This document shows positions 8,461-17,570 of a stretch of DNA of 64,000 bases, piece after piece. Each line of letters begins with the position of its first letter. The first letter of the stretch is position 1. The position numbers and the translations under genes are program-made. Source of the stretch: Brucella tritici (GTDB lineage Bacteria > Pseudomonadota > Alphaproteobacteria > Rhizobiales > Rhizobiaceae); assembly GCF_902825325.1 (NCBI RefSeq), contig NZ_CADEAR010000013.1, forward strand, positions 26,296-90,295. The letters are read 5' to 3'. Under the pieces are notes generated by a model. The model did not search any database and was not told the DNA's origin. It saw only the letters and a program-made list of their open reading frames with translations.

Positions 8461-11064
8461 TTGTTTAACGGCAGAATTGAATTGGCATATTCATCGACGT
8501 TTCGTGTTCTTGCATTTTCTCTTCTGATCAGCGCACTGTCGCTGGGTGGCATTGCGTCTGCTATCGCGCAGGACAATAAACAACCGACGCCACAGACGAC
8601 GCAAACCGCGCCAGCAGCGGCTCCCCAAAACAGCTCCGTCCAACAAGCGCCCGCTGCCACCGATCAACAGCAGGCCCCCGTGCCCGTTTCCGGCGTCGTT
8701 CAGCAACAAAAGCCGGTCATCAATGATCTGAAGCAGCAGACGAAACGGATCAGCGACCAGCTCCCAAAGGCCGCTTCGAACGATGAATCGCTGGCCAACC
8801 TCAAGCTTCAGCTGGACTCCCTTTCAAAGAAACTTCTGGAGGCTGGCGTTGCATTTCGCCCGCGCCTCAGCGAAATCAACACACGGCTGGAGCAATTGGG
8901 CCCTGCGCCTTCCGGTGACCAGCCGCCCGAACCGGCAATCGTCAGTGAAGAGCGCGCCCGGCTGACCGCTGAAAAGGCCGAAATAAATGCCGTCGTGGGC
9001 GAGACCGAAGATACCTCGCTTTCCGTCAATCAGATGTCCGCAAAGATCGGCGACATGCGCCGCGATCTTTTTGCAAGAACACTTTCCCAGCGTGTGAACA
9101 TCGACACCACGCTCGGTACGGAGGTCGCCTCGGCCGCCAGCAACCAGATGGTTTCGCTCTGGCGCATTGTTCAGTCGTGGTGGCGTTTTGTCAGCACGTT
9201 TAAGCTCAAATCGTTTCTTGCGGCCGCCTTCTTCGCCTTTGTTGCCGCGCTGGTCATCCAGATTGGCGCAAAGCGTGTTCTCGGAACGCTCTATCAGCGC
9301 GATGCGACCGTGGAGTCGCCATCCTATCTGAGCCGTCTTTCGGTAGCGTTCTGGTCTACGGTGATACCGTCGGCGGCGGTCGGCGTCTTTTTGGCGGCAA
9401 CTTACTTTTTTATGAATTATTTCAATGTCCTGAGAACAGATATTGCGTCCTTATTCCAGTCGTTGTTTCTCGTGCTGGGGCTTGTCTTCTTCATTCACAG
9501 ACTCGCGTCCGCGTGCATCAGTTCGGATATGCCGCAGTGGCGATTGGTTCCGGTTGCGCCGCGTCCGGGACGCGTTTTGGGCTGGCTGATAACGGGAACC
9601 GCATTGACCAGCGGGCTTGATTCCTTCTTCGGAAAGGTCAACCAGATTTTGTCGTCGCCGCTGTCATTGACCATGGCGAAAAGTTTGCTGGCCACCGTGA
9701 TGGTCGGTGTCCTTATTCTGGCGATTGCGTTTTTGAAGCCCGTTGAGCGCGAAAAGGATGGCGCCATCCGGTCGTGGCCGCGCGGATTCAAAACGTTTCT
9801 GATCATATTGGGTCTTTTACCCATTTTGGCTGCGGTTTTCGGCTTTATCGGTATGGCGCGTTTCATATCGCAGCAGATCGTGGTCACAGGAGCATTCCTC
9901 GTTACCATGTATATGGGCTTCCTGACGGGACGTGCGATTTCGGAGGAACAGGCATTTGCATCCAGTCAGATCGGCAAGGCAATGCGGGAGCGTTTTCATT
10001 TCGACGACGCAACCCTTGATCAGCTTGGTCTTCTGGCAGGCATTCTGATCAATCTCGTCGTTGCCTTGATCGGCATTCCGCTGGTTCTGATGCAGCTCGG
10101 CTTCCAGTGGGCTGAATTGAAGAGCACCTTCTATCAGTTGATGACCGGGTTCCAGATCGGCAATATTTCCATCTCACTCATGGGGCTTTTGACCGGCGTT
10201 CTGCTGTTTGCGATCGGCTATTTGCTGACACGCTGGTTCCAGAACTGGCTCGACAACAGCGTCATGGCGCGCGGGCGTGTCGATTCCGGTGTTCGCAATT
10301 CCATCCGCACGGTCATAGGCTATGTGGGGCTTTGTCTTGCAGCCTTGATGGGCGTATCAGCGGCTGGGTTCAATATGTCGAACCTCGCACTTATTGCCGG
10401 TGGCCTCTCCCTCGGTATCGGTTTCGGCCTCCAGAATATCGTCCAGAATTTCGTATCCGGTCTCATTCTTCTCGCAGAACGTCCGTTCAAGGTTGGCGAC
10501 TGGGTGGAGGCCGGTACGGTCAGCGGCATCGTCAAGAAAATCAGTGTGCGCGCGACGGAAGTGGAAACCTTCCAGAAACAATCAATCATTGTGCCGAATT
10601 CGACGCTTATCAACGGCAATGTCGGCAACTGGACGCATCGCAACAAGCTTGGGCGCATCGATATCAATGTGCAGGCATCCTATACGGCAGAGCCTCGTCG
10701 GATTCATGCGCTGCTTCTCGAAATCGTTCGAGGCCACCCTTCGATTCTGAAGAACCCGGAACCTTTTGTTTCGTTTCAAAGCATGAACGATTCACTGATG
10801 GTCTTTGACGTTTACGCCCATGTGGCCGACATCACTTCGACTGGCGGCATCAAGAACGAACTGAGGTTCCAGATTGTCGAACGCTTCCATGAGGAAGGCT
10901 TGCATCTGTCCTCGTCCTCGACTGATCTTATTCTCAGCGTGCCGGAGATTGAGAAACTTTCAGAGTTGATGCAGAAGGAAAAGGAGCTTTCCCCCGCAGC
11001 CGGGAAGAAGAAGGCGAACGCAGAGAAGCCCGAAGCCAAGGAAGATACCGACGACCGGGCTTGA
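8461..11064 (+). CDS. Large MscS-family mechanosensitive channel (DUF3772 type)
   Basis: 867-residue inner-membrane mechanosensitive channel. It has an N-terminal signal-like segment ending near SAIAQ, a Pro/Gln-rich linker, a periplasmic coiled DUF3772-like domain (about residues 90-200), about ten membrane segments, and a C-terminal MscS core with the pore-helix/beta-domain junction GLQNIVQNFVSGLILLAERP near residue 656. The tail is Lys/Glu-rich. No ATG is in frame at the 5' end; TTG at 8461 is the first possible start after an in-frame stop. Likely role: relief of turgor on osmotic downshift. Confidence 0.88.
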   Translation: MFNGRIELAYSSTFRVLAFSLLISALSLGGIASAIAQDNKQPTPQTTQTAPAAAPQNSSVQQAPAATDQQQAPVPVSGVVQQQKPVINDLKQQTKRISDQLPKAASNDESLANLKLQLDSLSKKLLEAGVAFRPRLSEINTRLEQLGPAPSGDQPPEPAIVSEERARLTAEKAEINAVVGETEDTSLSVNQMSAKIGDMRRDLFARTLSQRVNIDTTLGTEVASAASNQMVSLWRIVQSWWRFVSTFKLKSFLAAAFFAFVAALVIQIGAKRVLGTLYQRDATVESPSYLSRLSVAFWSTVIPSAAVGVFLAATYFFMNYFNVLRTDIASLFQSLFLVLGLVFFIHRLASACISSDMPQWRLVPVAPRPGRVLGWLITGTALTSGLDSFFGKVNQILSSPLSLTMAKSLLATVMVGVLILAIAFLKPVEREKDGAIRSWPRGFKTFLIILGLLPILAAVFGFIGMARFISQQIVVTGAFLVTMYMGFLTGRAISEEQAFASSQIGKAMRERFHFDDATLDQLGLLAGILINLVVALIGIPLVLMQLGFQWAELKSTFYQLMTGFQIGNISISLMGLLTGVLLFAIGYLLTRWFQNWLDNSVMARGRVDSGVRNSIRTVIGYVGLCLAALMGVSAAGFNMSNLALIAGGLSLGIGFGLQNIVQNFVSGLILLAERPFKVGDWVEAGTVSGIVKKISVRATEVETFQKQSIIVPNSTLINGNVGNWTHRNKLGRIDINVQASYTAEPRRIHALLLEIVRGHPSILKNPEPFVSFQSMNDSLMVFDVYAHVADITSTGGIKNELRFQIVERFHEEGLHLSSSSTDLILSVPEIEKLSELMQKEKELSPAAGKKKANAEKPEAKEDTDDRA

Positions 11065-11184
11065 TGAATATTTCGTTCAGTTGCAGTTCAGTTTTGTCCG
11101 CTTATAAAGAGGATGACAGAGGGCAATAGGGCTCATGCGACATCGGACATATCGCGGCGGGAGCGATGGAAAGGTCGGGACGGT

Positions 11185-11475
11185 ATGAACAGAAATCAGG
11201 TCAACAGCTTGCGTAAGCTTGTTCTTGGCGCAGCAGTCGGCTTTGTAGTCTTGGCAGGCAACGCATATGCCGCCCAGATTTCCAACAACGATAGCGGGCC
11301 GCAGACGATTGTGGTCACCGAAGGTGCTTCCAAGCGCGAAATGATCGTCTCGCCTGGTGAAACTGTTGAATTTTGCGCTTCGGGCTGTTTCGTGACCTTT
11401 CCGAACGGAGATCGCGAAGCTCTGACTGGCGACGAAACGATTACGCTCAGCGGCGGCAAGGCTACGTTGAAATAG
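11185..11475 (+). CDS. Small secreted protein of unknown function
   Basis: 96-residue predicted exported protein. I chose the ATG at 11185 because it places a classical signal peptide at the N-terminus (LRKLVLGAAVGFVVLAGNAYA) with cleavage expected after AYA. The mature part of about 65 residues is beta-rich in appearance and has two cysteines close together (FCASGCFVTF) that could form a disulfide. It is monocistronic with a strong terminator. I recognise no named family. Confidence 0.75.
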   Translation: MNRNQVNSLRKLVLGAAVGFVVLAGNAYAAQISNNDSGPQTIVVTEGASKREMIVSPGETVEFCASGCFVTFPNGDREALTGDETITLSGGKATLK

Positions 11476-11494
11476 TCTTTCCATTTCAAGATGT

Positions 11495-11526
11495 AAAAAA
11501 GCCGAGGCACACTGCCTCGGCTTTTT
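11495..11526. terminator. Strong bidirectional Rho-independent terminator
   Basis: The stem aaaaagccgaggca / tgcctcggcttttt with a 3-base loop carries an A-run on one side and a T-run on the other. It lies between convergent genes (the small secreted protein and the dehydrogenase) and should terminate both. Confidence 0.93.
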
Positions 11527-11544
11527 ATGTAGAAGATGTTTCGG

Positions 11545-14106
11545 TTAGCTGCGAGGCTTGAGGTTTTCCGGGTCGTAGAGAGGCTTGTAGCCAATCGAGG
11601 CGACTTCAACCGGATAAGTCTCTCCGAAATACTCCACGCTCAGTTTGCGGCCCTCCTGACAATAGGCCCATGGCAGGTAAGCGAGAGCGATGTTCTTGCC
11701 AATGGTTGGACCATATGCGACCGAGCTTGTGAAGGATCGACGTCCAAATTCGTCGACGAGCGTCTCTCCTGTTTCCGGATCCTGTACCGGCATGATGCCG
11801 ACAGGATAACGCGCGACGCCGCTGGAATCCACATTTTCGGTCATGACGAGTGTGCAGAGCATCGCAGGTTGGTGTTCGCGGGAGCGGTACTCCACATGCT
11901 TTGCCTTGCCGCGGAAATCCGCTTCCTTGACCTTCGGGCGAGCAAGATCGGCTTCGAGAAGGTTGTACTCTGTCAGCAGATCGGCGTTCTGGAGGCGCAG
12001 GCTCTTTTCCATGCGACGCGTGTTGGCATAGGTTTCGACGCCAACCGCAATCACGCCGGTCGAACGCAGCGCATCCCAGACGGCAAGGCCGTCTTCGTAG
12101 CGCATATGCAGTTCCCAGCCTTGCTCGCCGACATAGGAAATGCGGAATGCGGTAACGTCCTTGCCTGCAATCCGGATTGGCTTGATGGCAGCGAAGGGGA
12201 AGTTTTCCGCATCAAGGCCTTCCGGGTTCTCAACGACCTTCTTCAGATTCTCGCGCGCATTCGGGCCCCATATGCCGATGGTGACGTATTTCTCCGTCAC
12301 ATCGGTGATCGTGACGTCAAAGCCCTTATCTTCGGCCACACGGCGCATATAGTGGAAGTCGCGAGGCCCGGCATCGGCGCCATTGATCATGCGGATGCGG
12401 TCTGCCAAGCGGATTGCCGTGAAGTCGGCGCGCACCATGCCTTCGTCATCAAGGAAGTGGGTATAGATGCCCTTGCCGATATTGGCATCGCCGCCAATCT
12501 TGGCAGCGCACAGCCATTCCATCAGCTCTACATGGTCTGGACCTTCGATATCGTACATCGCAAAGTGCGAGAGATTGATGATGCCGCAATTTTCAGTCAG
12601 TTCCAGATGTTCGGCATTGGAGACGCGCCAGAAATGGCGGTTGTCCCATTCGTTTTCGCGCACCGGAACGCGATTGCCGTATTTTTCCAGCAGGTGCTCG
12701 TTGGCGGCATAGCCATGCGCACGTTCCCAGCCGCCAAGTTCCATGAAATGGCCGCCAAGCTCCACTTCGCGCTCATAGAATGGTGAACGCCTGATATTGC
12801 GCCCCTTGGAGAACGGCTCACGGGGATGAACGGCTGGATTATAGACCTTCATTGCCGTTTCCGTACAGCGATCCCAGATGAACTGCTCGGTCATCTGGTG
12901 CGGATAGAAACGCGAATAGTCGATGGCGTGATGGTCGATGGATGTGCGGCCGTCGGTCATCCAGTCGGCAATGAGCTTGCCCATGCCGGGGCCGTCCTTG
13001 ACCCAGATGGCGACTGCATACCACAGACCGCGCACCTTCTGGCTTTCGCCCATGGATGGGCCGCCATCGGTCGTGACTTGCAGGAAGCCGTTGAAGGAGT
13101 GGCTTTCGTTGTAGCCGAGCTCGCCCAGAATAGGTGTCAGTTCGATTGCGCGCTCTAGCGGTTCCAGAATCTGGTCCATCTCAAGATCGCGCTGCGATGG
13201 CGAGAGACGTGCTTCATGCTTTTCCAAAAGGTCACGCGGATGGCACAAGCGCGGGTTCTTTTCTTCGTAATAGCCCCATTCGATCTGGCCGCCTTCAGCA
13301 GTCTTCGGGTCGCCAGTGTCGCGCATATAGGCAGAGTTGCCCTGATCGCGCATGAGCGGCCAGCCGATTTCCTTGCCGGTGCCTTCAAACTCGCTATAGG
13401 GGCCGAAGAATGTCAGCGGATGGTCGATTGGCATGACGGGCAGGTCTTCCCCCACCATTTCGGCGATGAGGCGTCCCCAAAGGCCAGCGCAGATAATGAC
13501 ATAATCAGCTTCGATGGTGCCGCGATGCGTGACGACGCCCTTGATGCGACCGTTTTCCACGATCAGGGACTGAGCCGGTGTGTTGGCAAAGCTCTGCAAC
13601 TTGCCAGCAGCTTCTGCCTGATCAATCAGCTTGCCGGCGACAGTCTGCGAACGTGGGATAACCAGACCTGCATCCGGATCCCACAGGCCGCCTTGAACCA
13701 GACTTTCCTCGATAAGCGGGAATTTTTCCTTGATCTCCGCCGGTTCCATCAGTCGGGCGCGGGTGCCGAAAGCTTTACCCGATGCGACCTTACGCTTGAT
13801 TTCATCCATGCGGGCATCGTCGCCAACGCGCGCCACCTCGATGCCGCCAACGCGAGCGTAATGCCCCATCTTTTCATAGAAATCGATGGAATAGAGCGTC
13901 GTCCAGCAGGAGAGGAAGTCATGGCTCGTCGCATAGCAGAAATCCGACGCATGGGCGGTCGAGCCGATATCAGTCGGAATGCCGGACTTGTCGATGCCGA
14001 CGATATCGTTCCATCCGCGCTCGATCAGATGGTGTGCCACCGAGGCGCCAACGATACCGCCAAGCCCGACAATTACAACTTTCGCCTTTTTAGGAAACTC
14101 TGCCAT
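11545..14106 (-). CDS. Dimethylglycine/sarcosine dehydrogenase-like FAD oxidoreductase with GcvT domain
   Basis: 853-residue flavoenzyme of the DMGDH/SARDH family. N-terminal DAO-type FAD domain (VVIVGLGGIVGASVAHHL, dinucleotide fold at residues 10-27), with GSTAHAS around His52 at the position where relatives carry the histidine that binds FAD covalently. The C-terminal half (about 430-850) is a folate-binding GcvT/aminomethyltransferase-like domain, so N-demethylation with transfer of the one-carbon unit to tetrahydrofolate is the likely chemistry. The exact methylated amine is not readable. The GlxA-type regulator gene lies directly upstream on the same strand. Confidence 0.85.
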   Translation of the reverse strand: MAEFPKKAKVVIVGLGGIVGASVAHHLIERGWNDIVGIDKSGIPTDIGSTAHASDFCYATSHDFLSCWTTLYSIDFYEKMGHYARVGGIEVARVGDDARMDEIKRKVASGKAFGTRARLMEPAEIKEKFPLIEESLVQGGLWDPDAGLVIPRSQTVAGKLIDQAEAAGKLQSFANTPAQSLIVENGRIKGVVTHRGTIEADYVIICAGLWGRLIAEMVGEDLPVMPIDHPLTFFGPYSEFEGTGKEIGWPLMRDQGNSAYMRDTGDPKTAEGGQIEWGYYEEKNPRLCHPRDLLEKHEARLSPSQRDLEMDQILEPLERAIELTPILGELGYNESHSFNGFLQVTTDGGPSMGESQKVRGLWYAVAIWVKDGPGMGKLIADWMTDGRTSIDHHAIDYSRFYPHQMTEQFIWDRCTETAMKVYNPAVHPREPFSKGRNIRRSPFYEREVELGGHFMELGGWERAHGYAANEHLLEKYGNRVPVRENEWDNRHFWRVSNAEHLELTENCGIINLSHFAMYDIEGPDHVELMEWLCAAKIGGDANIGKGIYTHFLDDEGMVRADFTAIRLADRIRMINGADAGPRDFHYMRRVAEDKGFDVTITDVTEKYVTIGIWGPNARENLKKVVENPEGLDAENFPFAAIKPIRIAGKDVTAFRISYVGEQGWELHMRYEDGLAVWDALRSTGVIAVGVETYANTRRMEKSLRLQNADLLTEYNLLEADLARPKVKEADFRGKAKHVEYRSREHQPAMLCTLVMTENVDSSGVARYPVGIMPVQDPETGETLVDEFGRRSFTSSVAYGPTIGKNIALAYLPWAYCQEGRKLSVEYFGETYPVEVASIGYKPLYDPENLKPRS

Positions 14107-14118
14107 TTTATGCGTCCC

Positions 14119-14223
14119 TAGAGCATTTCCAGCAAAAGTGCGAAGCGGTTTTGCGTCGGATAATGCGTGAAAAAGATGGATAGAGCGATTTCAACGACTC
14201 CGTAATAACTGGAACCGCTCTAG
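14119..14223. repeat. Dispersed intergenic repeat (copy B)
   Basis: About 105 bases bounded by tagagcatttcc and ggaaccgctctag, with a core aaaagtgcgaagcggttttg that matches, with changes, cores at 20399, 31471 and 31949. It begins 12 bases before the dehydrogenase start codon, inside its promoter/leader region. Confidence 0.7.
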
Positions 14224-14518
14224 TTGGTATTTGACAAAACCATAGTCGTTGGCTGGGCGCGACATTTGCCTTTATACGACATATTCGCAGCGTCAGACGA
14301 CTGCATCGCAGCTTCTGGAAATCCCGGCAGGTCGAGCATCGGCTGTCCTGTTCGCGACATATCCATCAATCCTGCATCTACAGATGGTTCGATCTGTAGA
14401 ACTGATTCCGGAAAAGCCTGTATGGTTTTGATTTTATTTTGAAAGCTGACAGGAGTGGAGCTGCTCCATTCAAGATGCAGATCCCAAGATGCAGCTCCAT
14501 CTTTCTTTGGCGTCGTGC
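14224..14518. promoter_or_regulatory. Regulatory intergenic region between the AraC-type gene and the dehydrogenase
   Basis: No gene is seen here. Three things stand out: a perfect 8-bp inverted repeat ctacagat/atctgtag (14378-14399, 6-base spacer), a candidate operator; a longer inverted pair ggagctgc/gcagctcc (14457-14464, 14491-14498) just past the AraC-type stop, likely its terminator or a processing hairpin; and two direct copies of caagatgcag (14471-14480, 14485-14494) inside that loop. The region should hold the dehydrogenase promoter. Confidence 0.5.
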
Positions 14519-15517
14519 TCAAGCGGCGATGAGCATTTTGCGCTCGGCGCGCTCCTGTTGTGGCGAGCGTCCGTATAATTCCCGATAGCATTTGGAAAAA
14601 TGCGACGCCGAAACAAAGCCACAGGCGACTGCGACCTCGACCACAGGCATAGACGATTGCAACAACAAATGCCGAGCGCGATCGAGGCGAATTTCCAGAT
14701 AATAACGTGCCGGAGACCGGCCCATCTCCTGTCGGAAAAGACGCTCCACCTGACGCCGCGAAAGACCAATCGTGTGGGCTACATTGATCAGTGCCTGCGG
14801 TTCTGAAAGATTGGCTTCCATCATCTCGATGATGGTCAACACCTTGGAGTTCTGAATGCCGAGCCGGGCACGCAGCGGCAGGCGCTGGCGATCCTGCGGG
14901 CTGCGGACACGATCAGTCAGCGCCTGTTCACAGATCTTGTTGACCAGATTGGCGTCGAAATCATCTCCGATCAGCTTCAGCATCATATCGAGAGAGGCGG
15001 TCCCGCCCGCGCAGGTGTAAAGGTTGCCATCGACTTCAAATAGATCGGCATAGACCTCGGCCTTGGGGAAGGCTTCCGAGAAGCCCGGAAGGTTTTCCCA
15101 GTGAATTGCACAGCGCTTGCCAGATAGAAGCCCGGCAGCGGCCAGTATATGGGCGCCGGTACAAAGTCCACCGACTGCCACGCCGCGATTATATTCCTCA
15201 CGCAACCACGCAAAGACCGACTTGTTCCTGAATTCTTCCACATAAACGCCGGAACAGACGAATACCATTGAGGGGCGCTGCTCGCGTTGCAGGAAGCGTC
15301 GCTCGTCTTCCAGCGATGCGTTGACTGCGCATTCCACACCATTGGATGCGGTCACCGGTTTTCCGTCAACCGATGTCAATCGCCATCGATAGGCATCATA
15401 GCCCAGCATCCGATTTGCGATGCGAAGCGGCTCGATGGCCGTTGCGAACGCTATCATCGAAAAGTTTGGAACAAGAAAAAAGACAATAGACCGCTTAACC
15501 GATGAAGCCTGGATCAT
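14519..15517 (-). CDS. GlxA-type AraC-family transcriptional regulator (GATase1-like plus HTH)
   Basis: 332-residue regulator. The N-terminal DJ-1/PfpI-like domain (about 10-200) includes GGLCTGAHILAAAGLL, the modified nucleophile-elbow region of the GlxA group; the C-terminal AraC DNA-binding domain has two helix-turn-helix units ending VAVACGFVSASHFSKCYRE. The ATG at 15517 gives the normal domain start; a longer in-frame extension to 15589 is unlikely. This is the architecture of GbdR/CdhR, which control betaine, dimethylglycine or carnitine catabolism, so control of the adjacent dehydrogenase is a reasonable inference. Confidence 0.85.
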   Translation of the reverse strand: MIQASSVKRSIVFFLVPNFSMIAFATAIEPLRIANRMLGYDAYRWRLTSVDGKPVTASNGVECAVNASLEDERRFLQREQRPSMVFVCSGVYVEEFRNKSVFAWLREEYNRGVAVGGLCTGAHILAAAGLLSGKRCAIHWENLPGFSEAFPKAEVYADLFEVDGNLYTCAGGTASLDMMLKLIGDDFDANLVNKICEQALTDRVRSPQDRQRLPLRARLGIQNSKVLTIIEMMEANLSEPQALINVAHTIGLSRRQVERLFRQEMGRSPARYYLEIRLDRARHLLLQSSMPVVEVAVACGFVSASHFSKCYRELYGRSPQQERAERKMLIAA

Positions 15518-15538
15518 GCCCGATCGTTCCCATTCTCG

Positions 15539-15670
15539 AAGGCTCTGTCTGCGGTTCCCGACGCAGCTGAAGCCTTGTGTCTCCGTCACGACTCCGGGTG
15601 GTTTTGGGCCCGGTTTTCTCCGGTCGCTTTCAGACCGGCAACCTTGCTGCGTTAGCCCTGTTTCACAGGG
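15539..15670. promoter_or_regulatory. Highly structured leader or small-RNA locus upstream of the AraC-type gene
   Basis: Four inverted repeats follow each other: aaggct...agcctt enclosing ctgcg...cgcag (15539-15576); ccggg...cccgg (15594-15613) followed by ttttct on the plus strand; ccggtc...gaccgg (15620-15638); ccctgt...acaggg (15656-15670). On the minus strand this would be the 5' leader of the regulator mRNA; on the plus strand the second hairpin with its T-run looks like a terminator of a short RNA. It matches no riboswitch consensus I know. Confidence 0.45.
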
Positions 15671-15812
15671 GGAGGGCGATGGCGCAAACGAGATAGTGTT
15701 CTATTGAGACACAGAACGGGTAGGTTGCAAAGTGCGGCTAAATGCCTGCCGCGAAAAGGTATTTTAATGTCGGGAAATTGAGGGCGGATCGCATGATCGC
15801 CCTCAATTGGCT

Positions 15813-16091
15813 TTACTGCTCATGCTTGAATTCTGCCGTGGTTTTGGCGATGCCCGGCAGACGATCATCCACATTCGGCCAGCCGATATCGTGCAATATG
15901 TGCTCAGGTAGCGCTTCCAGCACACGGCGGCTACGCCTCACTCGACGCTCGTAAGACCAGATTTCCAGCTGCTTCTGTACTTTGGCGTAAAATTCGAGAA
16001 GCCACGATGGTGCGTTCGCGGTCGATGATGTTGCCGTAAAGCGCATGACAGTTGCCCGGCCGTTGGGAGCGGATTGGCACTGAATGGTCAT
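15813..16091 (-). CDS. DUF1127 small protein
   Basis: 92-residue protein whose C-terminal half carries the DUF1127 signature (RRVLEALPEHILHDIGWPN), an arginine-rich short domain seen in many small Rhizobiales proteins, some of which bind RNA in other alphaproteobacteria. The start at 16091 (MTIQCQS) is preferred over 16106. It is divergent from the LysR gene across about 157 bases. Control by that LysR is inferred from the arrangement. Confidence 0.8.
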   Translation of the reverse strand: MTIQCQSAPNGRATVMRFTATSSTANAPSWLLEFYAKVQKQLEIWSYERRVRRSRRVLEALPEHILHDIGWPNVDDRLPGIAKTTAEFKHEQ

Positions 16092-16156
16092 TTTCTCTCT
16101 CCTCATTCAGAAGGTTCGGTTGAGACGCTCGCTGCAGCTCTGCTTGTTCGTGTCTT

Positions 16157-16168
16157 GAATGTGCATTC
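16157..16168. promoter_or_regulatory. Candidate LysR operator in the divergent promoter
   Basis: A perfect 5+5 inverted repeat gaatg-tg-cattc lies between the DUF1127 gene and the LysR gene. Such dyads in divergent LysR promoters are typical regulator sites; this one is unproven. Confidence 0.35.
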
Positions 16169-16248
16169 GACTTGACGTTCAATCAAACGAAATATAGAAA
16201 GGTTTAAGATCAGAAAATTTGAACAATGTACTGAAAACGGAGTCCGTG

Positions 16249-17169
16249 ATGACAGCGCCCGTTCAACATCCCCTTCCAATGCTTGATATTGATGTGCTGC
16301 GCACATTCGTGGCGATTGCCGATACGGGAAGTTTTTCCTCTGCGGCAAACGCTGTGTTCCGTACGCCATCTGCTGTTTCAATGCAGATTAAGAAGCTGGA
16401 AGAACAGATTGGTGTTGCAGTTTTCGATCGGGATGCACGTTCGGTCACGTTGACGAGCGATGGCGAGATTCTGCTTGGATATGCGCGTCGTCTTCTGGCT
16501 CTCAATCGAGAGGCTGTATCGAAGTTTGTTGCACCCACGGTGACCGGCGTTGTCCGATTGGGCTCGCCGGACGATATCGGCGAATGCGTGCTGCCGCTGG
16601 TGTTGAAGCGTTTTGCTGAAAGCCATCCCGGTGTAACGGTCGATGTGGTGATCGATCAGAGCAGCAACCTGCGCAAGCGGCTCGATGAACGCCGACTGGA
16701 TGTGACGCTGATCAATGTATCTCATACGATATTGAACAAAGGCGATGTGGAAGTTCTGCTGGACGAGGAGTTGGTTTGGGCTGGCGCCAAATGCGGTACG
16801 GCTTATCGTCGTGAACCTCTGCCGCTTTCCATTTGGGAAGAGGGGTGCGCCTGGCGCGGCAGCGCTCTGGAAGCGCTTGAAAGCAGCGGTCGTCCTTATC
16901 GTATTGCCTATATGAGTTCGCATTCGACAGGACAGCGAGCTGCGATCATGGCCGATCTCGCGATTGCACCATTCGGTAAGACCCTGTTGAGTGATGGAAT
17001 TGTTGCCTTGGGGCCAGAGCATGGTCTGCCTGCTCTGGGTCGCTATCAGCTAGGCATGGTTGTGAAGCCAGAAGCTGGCCCACACATTCAGGTTGTTGCC
17101 GACCATCTGCGAAATGTTTTCGAAGGCTACCGCCGTTCCGGGCGCTTTGAGACGTTTCGCTCTAGCTGA
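16249..17169 (+). CDS. LysR-family transcriptional regulator (VtlR/LsrB-like)
   Basis: 306-residue LysR-type regulator: an N-terminal winged HTH (LDIDVLRTFVAIADTGSFSSAA...) and a substrate-binding-like effector domain. The ATG at 16249 is preceded by cggag at good spacing, so the upstream TTG at 16219 is not needed. The sequence and the divergent DUF1127 gene recall Brucella VtlR and rhizobial LsrB, which regulate small DUF1127 genes and envelope or redox functions. That assignment is an inference from memory of these families. Confidence 0.8.
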   Translation: MTAPVQHPLPMLDIDVLRTFVAIADTGSFSSAANAVFRTPSAVSMQIKKLEEQIGVAVFDRDARSVTLTSDGEILLGYARRLLALNREAVSKFVAPTVTGVVRLGSPDDIGECVLPLVLKRFAESHPGVTVDVVIDQSSNLRKRLDERRLDVTLINVSHTILNKGDVEVLLDEELVWAGAKCGTAYRREPLPLSIWEEGCAWRGSALEALESSGRPYRIAYMSSHSTGQRAAIMADLAIAPFGKTLLSDGIVALGPEHGLPALGRYQLGMVVKPEAGPHIQVVADHLRNVFEGYRRSGRFETFRSS

Positions 17170-17394
17170 TAGCAGATCACAGTTTATTGGGATGGGAACT
17201 AATGCATTCTCTTGCCAGTGAAAAACGCTGCGCTAGATTTCTTTTGTGACAGCCGAGTGAATCGGCTTCACCGCCAGATGCCGGGCAGGGGCTTCGTATG
17301 TGGCGGGAGGCATAACTGGTTTGAATAGACTTGGAACTCTATGCATCTGCTCCTTCGAAAGAGCAGAAACGCGCATCCCATTGGAGAGACTGTC

Positions 17395-17529
17395 ATGAAG
17401 CTGACCCGACTTGTCCCTGTTGCTATCGTTCTCTGCGCATTTACGCTTGCGTCATGTGCAAATACTGTTCGCGGCGTTGGTCGCGACGTAAAGGGCACCG
17501 CCCATGCGGTTCAGGAAACAGTAGAGTAA
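17395..17529 (+). CDS. Entericidin-like small lipoprotein
   Basis: 44-residue peptide with a typical lipoprotein signal: MKLTR, a hydrophobic stretch and lipobox LASC, leaving a mature peptide of about 24 residues starting at Cys (CANTVRGVGRDVKGTAHAVQ). This is the pattern of EcnA/EcnB entericidins. The start at 17395 follows ggagag. It is followed at once by a hairpin terminator. Envelope-associated; toxicity cannot be judged from sequence. Confidence 0.8.
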   Translation: MKLTRLVPVAIVLCAFTLASCANTVRGVGRDVKGTAHAVQETVE

Positions 17530-17538
17530 AGAGAACAG

Positions 17539-17570
17539 AAAGGCCCGGGTATACCGGGCCTTTTCTTTAT
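17539..17570 (+). terminator. Rho-independent terminator of the entericidin-like gene
   Basis: The stem aaggcccgg/ccgggcctt with a 5-base loop is followed by ttttcttt. It sits between convergent genes and may serve both. Confidence 0.85.

Noticed and set aside
11536..14121. Long open frames (416 and 301 codons) on the plus strand opposite the dehydrogenase gene
   Set aside because: They are antisense shadows of a well-supported gene with strong third-position GC bias; the translations are low in recognisable motifs and rich in His/Arg/Ala.
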